DNA from: Pollutimonas thiosulfatoxidans
GTDB taxonomy: Bacteria > Pseudomonadota > Gammaproteobacteria > Burkholderiales > Burkholderiaceae_B
Assembly (NCBI RefSeq): GCF_004022565.1
Contig: NZ_CP022987.1
Span: 1,054,001 to 1,118,000, forward strand
DNA: 64,000 bases
Direction: 5' to 3'
This document shows positions 34,851 through 43,820 of the stretch, in pieces. Within the stretch, counting starts at the first letter, position 1, and each line of letters starts with the position of its first letter. The translations under genes and the position numbers were made by a program. A model generated the notes under the pieces. It was not told the DNA's origin, searched no databases, and was given only the letters and a program-made list of their open reading frames with translations.

Positions 34851-35861
34851 TTATGGATTGCTATTGGCCGGCCCGCCCTGTACACCGTCGACCGTCGGCG
34901 TCGGCACGATGGTGCCCGCACCGGTATCCTGGCCGCTCGGTGCGGCAACTGTTGCCTGGTCCAGTGCTTGCGCGTCCAAGGTGGTGACGGCCCAGCTGTT
35001 GCTTTCTTTCAGGTAGGTTTGGACGAGGGGCGAGTACCAATCCTCTTCGTTCTTCAGCCGCCAGTTACCATCCTTCAGTCCTTCCACCGTCAGATGTATG
35101 ACAGCGGCCTCAATGGCTTCCTTGACGCATAACTGGGTGGGCTCGTTGCTAGTTACCCCGGCCTCGATCTCGAGCAAGTCCTTGAAGTTCACAAACTTGT
35201 AGACGCTGGGTCGCACCTCGTACGAGAAGATGGTCTTGGTGGTCGATACTGTCTGCAATACCCGTCCGGTACGGATGTCGACGCTGCGCAGTCCCACGGT
35301 TACCTGGTCCATCCGATATTGGGTGGATAAACCCACACCCAGGAAGCGCGCACCCAGGCCCCCGGTGCGCACATTGCTTTCGTAGGCCACGATGCCGCCG
35401 TCTATCAGTATCGACGCGGGCACGAGTGCAGGGATGTGGATGGCTGGAGCGTTCTCGCCCTGCGATCCGTCCAGCGCGCGCACGATGCGTCTCTCGGTCA
35501 ACAGTTCTTGCAGGCTTTCGCGCTCTACCGGCGTAAACCAGCCCGAATCCTGCAAGGCTTTGACCAGCATGGACGCGGCCCCTTGAGTCACAGAGGTCGA
35601 GAATGAGCTGTCCGGCGCGGGCTTGTATTGGCCTGTCTGATCACGAAAACCGTAGACCGCGACAACCACCTTGCCCTTGGGTTCGGGCAGCTTCAATAGG
35701 TCGCGTGTGGATGGGGTGGCGGGCGTGAGATGCGCCGGTGTGGCCACCTCCGCGGGCTTGTGCGGGACGGCGCAGGCTGCAAGGGAGCCGCACAGCGCGG
35801 CCATCATCACGAATTTTGCGGCCGGCCGCATTGTGCTGTGTGCTGGATTGTTGTTATTCAT
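34851..35861 (-). CDS. csgG: Curli secretion lipoprotein CsgG
   Basis: CsgG forms the outer-membrane channel that exports curli subunits. The 336-residue protein has a lipobox (SLAAC, lipidated Cys30) and the family core (VAVYGFRDQTGQYKP, FSTSVTQGAASMLVKAL, RRIVRALDG, GGIVAYESNVRTGG, FNVGLSTQY-type strand). It is longer than E. coli CsgG by about 55 residues, mostly a C-terminal tail rich in Pro, Thr and Gly. The start follows the csgF stop by two bases, with an AGGTGAG site inside csgF. Confidence 0.94.
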   Translation of the reverse strand: MNNNNPAHSTMRPAAKFVMMAALCGSLAACAVPHKPAEVATPAHLTPATPSTRDLLKLPEPKGKVVVAVYGFRDQTGQYKPAPDSSFSTSVTQGAASMLVKALQDSGWFTPVERESLQELLTERRIVRALDGSQGENAPAIHIPALVPASILIDGGIVAYESNVRTGGLGARFLGVGLSTQYRMDQVTVGLRSVDIRTGRVLQTVSTTKTIFSYEVRPSVYKFVNFKDLLEIEAGVTSNEPTQLCVKEAIEAAVIHLTVEGLKDGNWRLKNEEDWYSPLVQTYLKESNSWAVTTLDAQALDQATVAAPSGQDTGAGTIVPTPTVDGVQGGPANSNP

Positions 35862-35863
35862 TT

Positions 35864-36307
35864 TTATTGGCTCACCTGGAAGGTTGTCGTGGCACCCGTG
35901 AACTTGTCGATCGTGGTGATGGTCAGGACGCCGTTTCCAACATCAACGACGTTGATGGTGAAGCTGTCGGTTTCCAGTGTGCCGGGCACGAACCTGCCGT
36001 CCGGACCGACGATCTGCGAGCTTGCCGCGGAAGCAAGGCGGCTTAAGATCGATCGTTCCAGCGTTTCGTTGAATTGCTGCAAGGGCGTCTTCTGCTCGAT
36101 GCCGAAGTCGTCGTTGCCAATATCCGGATCCTTGTGGCGGTTGGTGGCCAAAGCCGAATTAAGCAGCACCGAGCCGTTCAGCGGGTTACCGCCGAACGAT
36201 GGATTGAAGGGGTAGTAGACCAGCTCAGTCGCGGCGGCCGGCGTTGATGTGGCGCACGCCATGGCGAGCAACGCGCCGCCGATGAGTGCCTTGTTTTGCT
36301 TATGCAT
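35864..36307 (-). CDS. csgF: Curli assembly protein CsgF
   Basis: CsgF extends the CsgG channel and anchors the nucleator at the cell surface. The 147-residue protein has a signal peptide (cleavage near residue 27, PAAA|TELVYYPFNPSFGG) and the family start TELVYYPFNPSFGGNP, whose first residues insert into CsgG. The rest is a small beta domain (ITTIDKFTGATTTFQVSQ at the end). It lies between csgE and csgG. Confidence 0.93.
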   Translation of the reverse strand: MHKQNKALIGGALLAMACATSTPAAATELVYYPFNPSFGGNPLNGSVLLNSALATNRHKDPDIGNDDFGIEQKTPLQQFNETLERSILSRLASAASSQIVGPDGRFVPGTLETDSFTINVVDVGNGVLTITTIDKFTGATTTFQVSQ

Positions 36308-36327
36308 GATTCCTCCTTGGTGTTGTT

Positions 36328-36831
36328 CTAGAGTTCTTCCGGAGCCAGGTCTGGACTACGGAACATGGCGCGTGCCACTTCACTGTCTGCGATGTTTTGG
36401 TAAACGATCTCTACCGCCGCCGCGCTGATCCTCTCGGTCTGCGCCCGAGCGGGCGGCAGGAAGGCATGGAAAACGCGGTTCTGCCGATACTCGACCCACA
36501 CTTCGCTGCCGAAGCGGGCAGACGGCCGTTCGTGTATCGAGATGGTGAACCGGCTGCTGATGTCTTTCTGCCGCCAAAAGCCGCTGAATTCCCGATAGAA
36601 GTCGTGACCCAACACGGTCACGGTGCGATTGACCACGATGCCGGTTAAGGGATCGTCCAGGACACTTGCGCTCTTCGGGGCGGCCGCAGCGGCTTCATCG
36701 ATCTTGGTTTTAGGTAAAGGGTCGGTTGTGGCCGGGAGACTCTGGGCAAAGGAGCAACTGCAGATAACAGCCGTAAGCCATAGCACCACTTGAGCGGCGA
36801 TGCGTTTTTTGTAGTTATTTGGCTGATTCAC
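36328..36831 (-). CDS. csgE: Curli secretion specificity factor CsgE
   Basis: CsgE caps the periplasmic side of CsgG and selects curli subunits. The 167-residue protein has a signal peptide (cleavage near CSFAQ) and a longer-than-usual N-terminal stretch rich in Ala and Pro, followed by the CsgE domain (LTGIVVNRTVTVLGHDFYREF, FTISIHERPSARFGSEVWV, RVFHAFLPPARAQ). It is the first gene of the csgE-F-G-A-H row. Confidence 0.92.
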   Translation of the reverse strand: MNQPNNYKKRIAAQVVLWLTAVICSCSFAQSLPATTDPLPKTKIDEAAAAAPKSASVLDDPLTGIVVNRTVTVLGHDFYREFSGFWRQKDISSRFTISIHERPSARFGSEVWVEYRQNRVFHAFLPPARAQTERISAAAVEIVYQNIADSEVARAMFRSPDLAPEEL

Positions 36832-36875
36832 TTACTTGCCCCTCATTCGAACGGAATGTTTGCTGCTTTTTTTAA

Positions 36876-36887
36876 CGTTTCGAAACG
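36876..36887. promoter_or_regulatory. Palindrome in the csg upstream region
   Basis: CGTTTCGAAACG is a perfect 12-base palindrome 45 bases upstream of the csgE ATG, within the 182-base gap between csgE and pgaD. A TTGACG hexamer lies further upstream on the same (minus) strand, but no good -10 matches it. Possible operator. Confidence 0.35.
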
Positions 36888-37013
36888 GCCTGGAATTAAT
36901 GATAGAGATCGTCAACGCACTAAACATGCGGAAGATGGCTTACGTCTCTTAGTTCTGATGGCGGATGCGATGTTGGGCGGTGGGGGCCGAACGGCGTAAA
37001 CCGCGCCGTGGCG

Positions 37014-37490
37014 TCAAGCCACGCGCGCCGTCTCGAAAACCGGGCTGTTTCCTGCCGGTTGCATCCGCAATTGATCGGTTTCCAGATGCGCGATGTCACC
37101 GTCTTCCGAGTGATAGATGACAGTCACCCGGCTATCCTGGATTTCATGCAGCTGGTTGCATGACACATGGAAATGCGCAGCCAGGACGTCGTCGTCGGCC
37201 TCAGTGTGCGGCAGGGCTTGGGCGCGGTCGCTGGTGGAGGCAATGCGGTTGTATCGCGCCCACAGCACCACAAGCAGGGCATTGAATGCGGCGACCAGCA
37301 GATAGAGCGCCAGCGTGCTCAGTGTGGGCAGGAACACCTCCAGCAAAGGAACCTGCGGTCGAAAGGGCAGGGTGTGAAGTAGAGAAAGAACGCCGCGAGT
37401 AAACAGGTAGAAAAAGCCGGCCCACCCAAACGCTGTCAGTACCACATCAAGCGCGAACACGCCGGGCGTGCGTTGTGTCTGTATGATCAT
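37014..37490 (-). CDS. pgaD: PNAG synthesis protein PgaD
   Basis: PgaD is a small inner-membrane partner of the glycosyltransferase PgaC and is needed for c-di-GMP control of poly-N-acetylglucosamine synthesis in E. coli. The 158-residue product has two membrane segments (about residues 12-33 and 55-80) and a cytoplasmic tail. The true start is ATG 37490, which overlaps the pgaC stop by four bases (ATGA); the longer frame from 37700 lies inside pgaC. Last gene of pgaABCD. Confidence 0.88.
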   Translation of the reverse strand: MIIQTQRTPGVFALDVVLTAFGWAGFFYLFTRGVLSLLHTLPFRPQVPLLEVFLPTLSTLALYLLVAAFNALLVVLWARYNRIASTSDRAQALPHTEADDDVLAAHFHVSCNQLHEIQDSRVTVIYHSEDGDIAHLETDQLRMQPAGNSPVFETARVA

Positions 37491-38815
37491 GTGAGCTCCT
37501 TGATGCCACGATCCGGGCTGACCCAGCGCGCTCGCTGCCGCCGGATCCGAAGCATGACTTTCGGAAAACTGCAAAGTGTTGTTAAAAGATTGATCAGCCA
37601 GTAGGCGAAGGGGTACCAGACGATCCAATACAAGGACCGCGCCAGTGTGGGCTCGTAACGTCGATCTATCAGTACGCTGACCAGGAACTGCAACAGGCAC
37701 ACCATGGCCAGCACCATGCCGGTAAAGGCAGGTGGCATCAGCATGGTGACCGCGATATCAGCCGGCAAGATCGTGACTCGTCCCAACAGCCATAGCGCGA
37801 CCGACAGTCCGAAGGCGAAGGCCCAGCCGGTGGACAGGCAGAACTCCAGCATCAGTACCCAAAGCCTGCGATGCTCCCAGGACCAGATCGTCGTCAGGTT
37901 CTTGATGAAGACTTCGGCGCCACCCTGCGCCCAGCGCATGCGCTGCTTCCACAGGCCACGCAAAGTCTCGGGCATGAGTATCCAGCACAGCGCACGCGGC
38001 TCATAGAAGATGGTCCAGTGGGCGCGCTGCAGCTTCCAGGTGATGTCGATGTCTTCGGTCACCATGTCCAGGCTCCAGTAGCCCACGTCATCCAAGGCCT
38101 TGCGCCGGAATGCAGTGCATACCCCCGATACCGTGAACACCCGGCCGTAAACGCGCTGCGTACGCTTGATCAGCCCGATGATGGAGGAGAACTCGCCCAC
38201 CTGGATACGGCCGATCAGGGTAGAACGGGTGCGCACCCTGGGGTTGCCCGTTACCGCCGCGACATGCGAATGATTGATCAGCGGCGCCACCAAATAGCTG
38301 ACAGCGTCGGGTGCAAGCAAGGCATCGCCATCGATGCACACCAGATACTCGCTGCGCGCGGCCATCGCGCCCATACGCAGCGCCATCGCCTTGCCCTGGT
38401 TGCGGGCCAGATGAATGACCCGCAATTGCGGATACTCGGCGGTCAGTCGGTCGAACATGGTCGCCGTGTTATCGGTAGAGCCGTCGTTGATGGCTATGAC
38501 TTCGATATTGGGATATTCCTGGTTCAGCGCGGCAAGCAGGGTGTCTTCGCCATGGGCTGCCTCATTGAAGCAGGGCACCAGTATGGTGATGAGCGGATTG
38601 CCTTCCAGTTGGGGCGGGCGGTAAGGCCGCCAGTTCCACTTCCGTTCCCAGTGCAGCCAGAAGTACAGCCCGCCGGCCATCCAGATACCCGACATGAACA
38701 AGGGGTAAAAGAACACGAAATTCAATAGAACGTCGCTGGTCAGGACCAGGGTCAGGCCAAAAGGCGCACCAAGTACGATGCACAGGACGAGGAAGGCAAT
38801 CAGTCGGTCTATCAT
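37487..38815 (-). CDS. pgaC: Poly-beta-1,6-N-acetylglucosamine synthase PgaC
   Basis: PgaC is the processive family 2 glycosyltransferase that makes the PNAG polymer and moves it across the inner membrane. The 442-residue protein has membrane segments at both ends and the GT2 motifs IAINDGSTDN, CIDGDALL, TEDIDITW and QRMRWAQGG. It overlaps pgaB by one base and pgaD by four bases. Confidence 0.95.
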   Translation of the reverse strand: MIDRLIAFLVLCIVLGAPFGLTLVLTSDVLLNFVFFYPLFMSGIWMAGGLYFWLHWERKWNWRPYRPPQLEGNPLITILVPCFNEAAHGEDTLLAALNQEYPNIEVIAINDGSTDNTATMFDRLTAEYPQLRVIHLARNQGKAMALRMGAMAARSEYLVCIDGDALLAPDAVSYLVAPLINHSHVAAVTGNPRVRTRSTLIGRIQVGEFSSIIGLIKRTQRVYGRVFTVSGVCTAFRRKALDDVGYWSLDMVTEDIDITWKLQRAHWTIFYEPRALCWILMPETLRGLWKQRMRWAQGGAEVFIKNLTTIWSWEHRRLWVLMLEFCLSTGWAFAFGLSVALWLLGRVTILPADIAVTMLMPPAFTGMVLAMVCLLQFLVSVLIDRRYEPTLARSLYWIVWYPFAYWLINLLTTLCSFPKVMLRIRRQRARWVSPDRGIKELT

Positions 38816-40845
38816 CAGAATGGATACCAGGCGTTGGAGATGGCCGGCCGTATGACATCCAGCCGAGGGTGGTTCTTCGTAAAGTCGTCGGGGTAGTAGC
38901 CGAAGCTTCGCGCACCGCTCAGTTGCAGCCGTTGAAGCCAGTGCGCCATCAGTTCGGAATCAATGGGGCCTTTTTCGCCCTCGCCGTTGGTGGTCCGCCA
39001 ATCGCGGCCCTGTATCTCGAACACCGTCTTGTTCAGGGCGCCGGGACGCGAGGCCACCGCTTCCACCAGCCTATCCAGCCAGGCGTCGGCTTCCCCTTCG
39101 GGAACCTGCTCCATCCATGGCATCGCCATGGGTGCCGTCCAGTCGTAGGTCTCCAGGAAATCGTCCAGGTTTTGCGCGTACCAGGCTTCACTTTCGGGGT
39201 TCAGGATGGGTTCGGCGAAGATATTGCGCGCGGTCTTGATCTGCGGCCCTCGTATGGCGCTTACGTGCTGGGCCAGGGTCTTGGTGAAATCAATCAGGTA
39301 GCGGCTTTTGTAGCGGGTCCAGCGTTCCATGATTGCCGGATCGGCGCGTAATGCTTCGATGGTTCCAGGCAGGCCCGCTGCTTGGTAAGCCTGCAGTGCT
39401 GCCGGACTGGCGTCTTCGAAGTCCGTCAGCAAGGCGTCGTCATGGAACAGAATGCCGTTGAACATGGCGTGCTTGGACAAGTCTTCGTACAGCTCGATGA
39501 TCTTCTGACGCGCCTGCGGGTCGAAAGGCGACAGGCGTTGGTAGTTGTTCGGGTTGACTGCCGTCGTCTGCGTCTCGATATCGCGGGCCGCCACACGAGG
39601 TATGGACGAGTCCAGGTCGAAGCTCAGTACCGGCATCCAGGCATAGACGTCGACGAAGGCACGGCTCTTCAGTTGCCAGGATGCCCGATTGAACAGGTCG
39701 GCGCGCACTGGCAAGTGGCGATTTGGGAAGTAAACCTCGCGAGCCAGTCCATCCCCCGTGGGATCGGCGAAGGCTTGCAGGAATACGGTGGTAATCTGCA
39801 TGTCCGCAATACGCTGCACCAGGTCGCCCAGGTTGGCTTCCATCTGGACAGGATCAGGGTCGTACACATAGTCCAGATCCACATGGGCTACCCGCATCAC
39901 GGTGTAGTTCTCCATGACCATGGTGGTCGAGGCGAAGTTCGTCAGTTGCGGGTCATTCGACACCAGGACGCGAGGGATGTTGGTCAGGTCGTCGACCTTG
40001 CCCAGGCCGTTGTCCAGCGTGAGGACCAATGAGTAGCCCTTGTCCTTGACGATCTCCATCGCTTCGCCGTTTGCCGCGCCGTAAGGCCACACCCAGACGC
40101 GGGGCCGCTTGCCGGTTGCCTTGATTATCTTGGCGGTAATGCGGTCGACATCGGTCGAGATTCGCTTGTGATAGGCTTCGTCCGATTCGTAGGTGCCCGA
40201 CTCGGGGTCATAGAGGCGTACCGCCGCTGCGGGTTCCAGATTGCCTTGCGGGTTCGCAAGCGCACCGTAGTGCAAATTGTCTGTATGGGAAGCCACCTCC
40301 ACCAGGCCCGAGCGTGACATCTCGGTGATCTGATCCCAGGTCAGGAAGCGTTCGCGCTCAATCAGTGTCCCGCCAAAGTCCACTTTTTGGTTAGGCGGAG
40401 TGTCAACCCATTTTCCTACCGGAGCCAACACTGCCGGCCAGTTGTACGCCTTCAATATAGGAAAAACCCGGGTATAGAAGCTGCGATATCCGTCGTCAAA
40501 GGTCAGCAACAACGCCTTCTCGGGCAATGGTGGACCGCCCTGATTGGCGGCCAGTATCTGATCCACCGTGATCGGCTGGTAGCCGCTCGCGCGCAGCCAA
40601 CTTAGCTGTTCGATAAGATGGTCCGTGCTGACACTGACAAAGGTCTGATCCGGCTCGGTGTCTTCCACATCGTGATAGGCCAAAGCCAGGAATTGGTTGG
40701 CAGGCCAGGGCTCCTGAAAACTATGCCGCGAACGTTCGTCGGGCGGCACGAATGCCGGGATGTCTCTGGCGCATCCGGCCAACAAGGCGAAGGCAAGAAG
40801 CATGGTGCTGAAAGCTCGTGGTGCTAGCGTTGCGGTGACGATCAT
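38815..40845 (-). CDS. pgaB: PNAG N-deacetylase PgaB
   Basis: PgaB is an outer-membrane lipoprotein that partly deacetylates PNAG so it can be exported. The 676-residue protein has a lipobox (LLAGC, Cys25), a deacetylase domain (about 50-300) with LAYHDVED, LTFDDGYRSFY and the VASHTDNLHYG metal-site region, and a C-terminal glycoside-hydrolase-like domain (about 315-670). ATG start ten bases after pgaA. Confidence 0.95.
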   Translation of the reverse strand: MIVTATLAPRAFSTMLLAFALLAGCARDIPAFVPPDERSRHSFQEPWPANQFLALAYHDVEDTEPDQTFVSVSTDHLIEQLSWLRASGYQPITVDQILAANQGGPPLPEKALLLTFDDGYRSFYTRVFPILKAYNWPAVLAPVGKWVDTPPNQKVDFGGTLIERERFLTWDQITEMSRSGLVEVASHTDNLHYGALANPQGNLEPAAAVRLYDPESGTYESDEAYHKRISTDVDRITAKIIKATGKRPRVWVWPYGAANGEAMEIVKDKGYSLVLTLDNGLGKVDDLTNIPRVLVSNDPQLTNFASTTMVMENYTVMRVAHVDLDYVYDPDPVQMEANLGDLVQRIADMQITTVFLQAFADPTGDGLAREVYFPNRHLPVRADLFNRASWQLKSRAFVDVYAWMPVLSFDLDSSIPRVAARDIETQTTAVNPNNYQRLSPFDPQARQKIIELYEDLSKHAMFNGILFHDDALLTDFEDASPAALQAYQAAGLPGTIEALRADPAIMERWTRYKSRYLIDFTKTLAQHVSAIRGPQIKTARNIFAEPILNPESEAWYAQNLDDFLETYDWTAPMAMPWMEQVPEGEADAWLDRLVEAVASRPGALNKTVFEIQGRDWRTTNGEGEKGPIDSELMAHWLQRLQLSGARSFGYYPDDFTKNHPRLDVIRPAISNAWYPF

Positions 40846-40854
40846 GGCGTCTCT

Positions 40855-43314
40855 TTAGAAGCGGAATATCATTTCGAAAACAACGCGCAACTCGCGTTCG
40901 CGTACGCCGTCGTAGGGCCGGCTAACCCCGGTTACGGTCGCGCCTATGTCAAAGACTTTGTTGTAGCGATAGTTCATCCCATAGCCCACCGCGGCGATGG
41001 CGCCGGTGCCGTAGCCCTCCTGCGTGTACGTACCGGCACCGAGGATGAATCTTTGCTCCCATTCGGTTTCATAGTGGCGGTACAACAAATGGGTAAGCGT
41101 TACCGAAGGCAGGATTTCAAGGTCGGACTTGGGGTTGAAATACGGGACGTCTTCCAGAGAATTACGCGATGCCGCCACGGCCAGGTTCAAGTCGGCCTTC
41201 AAGTGTGGGGCGGTATAGACCCGTTCGCGCCCCGAAAGCAGGGCGAACAAACGCGTATTGCCGTCGCTGAATCGACTGGGTGAAAACGAGAAGCGCCACT
41301 CTCGTTGATCGCTGTGCTGCCACTGGATATATGCCGCAGCGGCGTTGGAAGTGATGTCGCTGCGTAAGGCGCGCAAAGGGGTTTCCTGCGAACGTAGCGC
41401 CGCCGACCCGCCTACCGTCCATTGGTCGTCGATGTCGTAGTCAACAGACACCCGTGCACCCGGCTTCGTGCCATGCCCATAGTTATGACTGGAGGCTTCA
41501 ATTTCTGCAGTCAGGCCTCGTGCGCGCCACTCCGCGCCCGCTCGCGCCCAGCGGTAAGTGCCGCTGCCTTCCTCGAAGTCGCCGCTCGCATAACCTGCGC
41601 CGGCGAAGGCTCGCCAGTGGTCATTCAGTGGTGCGGAGTACAGGACTGTTTCCAGCCTCAAGTCATTGCTGCCGGTCACAGGGCTGTCTGAGGCGATGCC
41701 GTAGTCTCCTTGCACGCGCAATTCGGCCATATTGTGGACCCGCCATTCGCGCCGCAGATTTGCGCTGGAAAGGTGCTCGGGAAACCGCGCATCCAGGTCC
41801 TCTGTCAGAACTCTTGCTTGCTCATACTCGCGCAGATCCAGGGCGGTCAGGCCTTGACCCGCCTCGACTTCCACGGACAAGGGTTCCAGCGCCTCGGCCA
41901 TCTTCAGCTCCTTCTCGGCGCGGCGCGGCCAACCTCGGCCGCGATAGACATTGGCGAGGGCGACTTTTAGTCCGACATTACGAGGCGCCCGCGCAACCAG
42001 GCCTTCCAGGCGTTCCTGCGCGGCCACGGTGTCGTCTACATAAAACAGCCCCAATGCTGCGGTCTGCTCGGCATAGAGGTGCAAGTCGTTGGGGATCTTT
42101 TGCTTCACTCCCCTGATGCGGCGCCAGGTGGGATAGTCTGCACGGGATTGCTCTATCAGACTCTGTGCCGCCTCAAAATCCTCCCCTTCAATCAGGGCGT
42201 AGTACAAGCCCGTTTGGTTGTTCAGACGTTCGCCCGCGCTGACCTGACCAACGCGCTCCTCCTGGAGAGCCCGGCTGAACAGCGTTTGGGCCATTTCGGG
42301 TTGCCTGAGCGTCAGGTAGGCGGATGCCACATCATTCAACACGTAACGCGGCACTTCATGGCCCTCAGCGACCAGAGCTTCATACGCCATAACCACATCG
42401 CGCATCCGGTTTCTGGCGTGCAGGCCCTGAATCCTGTCCGTACGCAGACGCAGCACATCGGCCTGGGCTTCCGGCCCAAGTGCCGACCACTCGGGGATCA
42501 AGCGGTCATACTCTGCCAACGCCCGGTCTGCGATGGCGTAGCGTTCATGTTCCTGGCGAGCTGGCATCGCGGCCAGACGCACCAGTTCGGCGATGTAATC
42601 GGCTTCCAGGTCGCGCATTTTCTCGGGCGAGACCAATCCCAGCTTGGCACGAGCCGCCTCCAGGGCGGCATGTGCCAGTTCAGAGTCATGCAGAGCAGCG
42701 ATGTACTCGCGTGTGACGTAGCCGGTTTCCGGGGCAAGCCGATGCGCGCGGTCAGCTTCTTCCAGTACGGGATAGGGCGACTCTATCCCCTTATATGCGT
42801 AACCCAGCGCCAGACGCCGATCGGCGCTATCGGGCTCTTCCTGTACCAGGGCCTTGCCCAAGGCGATGCTCTCCCGGGATCGTCCCGCGTCAGCCAGCGT
42901 CATGACCTCGCCAGCGGCAAAGCTGTCACGATTGGGGTATAGCTGGCGACCCTGCCGGAAGTGAAGCAGGGCCTGGTCCCATGCCTGGGTGTCGCGATAG
43001 GCGCGCGCCAGGGCGTCAAGCACATCCGCTGGAGGGTGGTTGGGTGCCGGGTCCAGCGCCTCATACGCGGCGATCGCTTCGTCGGGCTTGCCCGCCCATG
43101 ACGCAATCAGGATATGGTCGTAGGCGGCGCGCAGGTCCATGGGATGCTCAAGCGCATGCTGCCGGAGCATAACCAAAGCCGGCTCATGATTGCCCTCGCG
43201 GGCCTGAAGGATCAAGGCGTCATAGGCAGGTCCGGGGACTGCGGCCACGCCGGGGCCGCACAGCATGCCCAGGGCTACAAGCAGCACGCCCTTGTATGAA
43301 GAGCGCTTGTTCAT
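40855..43314 (-). CDS. pgaA: PNAG export porin PgaA
   Basis: PgaA is the outer-membrane barrel with a periplasmic TPR domain that exports PNAG. The 819-residue product has a signal peptide (MNKRSSYKGVLLVALGMLCGPGVAA region), helical TPR repeats to about residue 500 and a C-terminal 16-strand-type barrel ending in aromatic FEMIFRF. I start it at ATG 43314, where the signal peptide begins; a frame continuing to 43374 uses TTG and would bury the signal sequence. First gene of pgaABCD. Confidence 0.92.
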   Translation of the reverse strand: MNKRSSYKGVLLVALGMLCGPGVAAVPGPAYDALILQAREGNHEPALVMLRQHALEHPMDLRAAYDHILIASWAGKPDEAIAAYEALDPAPNHPPADVLDALARAYRDTQAWDQALLHFRQGRQLYPNRDSFAAGEVMTLADAGRSRESIALGKALVQEEPDSADRRLALGYAYKGIESPYPVLEEADRAHRLAPETGYVTREYIAALHDSELAHAALEAARAKLGLVSPEKMRDLEADYIAELVRLAAMPARQEHERYAIADRALAEYDRLIPEWSALGPEAQADVLRLRTDRIQGLHARNRMRDVVMAYEALVAEGHEVPRYVLNDVASAYLTLRQPEMAQTLFSRALQEERVGQVSAGERLNNQTGLYYALIEGEDFEAAQSLIEQSRADYPTWRRIRGVKQKIPNDLHLYAEQTAALGLFYVDDTVAAQERLEGLVARAPRNVGLKVALANVYRGRGWPRRAEKELKMAEALEPLSVEVEAGQGLTALDLREYEQARVLTEDLDARFPEHLSSANLRREWRVHNMAELRVQGDYGIASDSPVTGSNDLRLETVLYSAPLNDHWRAFAGAGYASGDFEEGSGTYRWARAGAEWRARGLTAEIEASSHNYGHGTKPGARVSVDYDIDDQWTVGGSAALRSQETPLRALRSDITSNAAAAYIQWQHSDQREWRFSFSPSRFSDGNTRLFALLSGRERVYTAPHLKADLNLAVAASRNSLEDVPYFNPKSDLEILPSVTLTHLLYRHYETEWEQRFILGAGTYTQEGYGTGAIAAVGYGMNYRYNKVFDIGATVTGVSRPYDGVRERELRVVFEMIFRF

Positions 43315-43414
43315 GGTTGTCCAGTTCGCGTCGTTGTCGGCGTTCTTATTTGACTGGACAGGCACATGATTCAAGCTCCCTCTATTTTTATCCTTGGCAT
43401 AGCGGGCTACTGTT

Positions 43415-43433
43415 GCGAAGCTTTGTGCTTCGC
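43415..43433. other. Inverted repeat in the pga upstream region
   Basis: GCGAAGC-TTTGT-GCTTCGC, a perfect 7 bp hairpin about 100 bases upstream of the pgaA ATG. The gap 43315-43570 has no gene. If the transcript starts upstream of this point, the hairpin would be in the pgaA leader, where E. coli has post-transcriptional control; this is only a hint. Confidence 0.35.
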
Positions 43434-43570
43434 CTGCCAGCTACGTTTTTTTATTTCTGGATACAGACTTATGGAGGAAATCTTAGAGAGGAATCGTGCG
43501 CAGCAGAATGCGACATACGGCTTACGTCAGCTGTACGCCAGGGGGATGTTTGGAGGAGGGAAGGAAGGGC

Positions 43571-43607
43571 AAAAAGAAAAGCGGCTTGGCAATCATGCCA
43601 AGCCGCT
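43571..43607 (-). terminator. Intrinsic terminator after tRNA-Pro
   Basis: On the minus strand a perfect 12 bp stem (AGCGGCTTGGCA with TGCCAAGCCGCT, 4-base loop, 43580-43607) runs into TTTTCTTTTT. It lies nine bases past the tRNA 3' end. Confidence 0.95.
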
Positions 43608-43616
43608 ATCTTATGT

Positions 43617-43695
<79 letters not shown>

Positions 43696-43723
43696 ACTAT
43701 CGGCCTTTTCAGCCTTTAGTCAC

Positions 43724-43754
43724 TTCGCTGATCGACCAAATCAAGATCAGCGAA
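43724..43754. other. Perfect inverted repeat in the tRNA-Pro 5' leader
   Basis: TTCGCTGATC (43724-43733) and GATCAGCGAA (43745-43754) with an 11-base loop, lying between the tRNA promoter and the tRNA. It has no T-tract, so it is probably a precursor-RNA hairpin. Confidence 0.5.
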
Positions 43755-43761
43755 AGACGAG

Positions 43762-43772
43762 ATTCTAGCACA
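43762..43772 (-). promoter_or_regulatory. Extended -10 promoter of tRNA-Pro
   Basis: On the minus strand TGCTAGAAT: an extended TGN plus TAGAAT (43762-43767). No clear -35 is present. The bases GCTAGAATCTCGT are the same as at the tRNA-Val promoter. Confidence 0.55.
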
Positions 43773-43820
43773 AACAATCGCCGCCCGGATGCCGATGGGC
43801 AAGGGCAGGCCCAGAGCCCA

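Noticed and set aside
33608..34987. Plus-strand ORF of 459 codons
   Set aside because: It is antisense to csgH and csgA and arises from the repeated Asn/Gln codons of the curlin; its translation shows no family motif, whereas the minus-strand proteins do.
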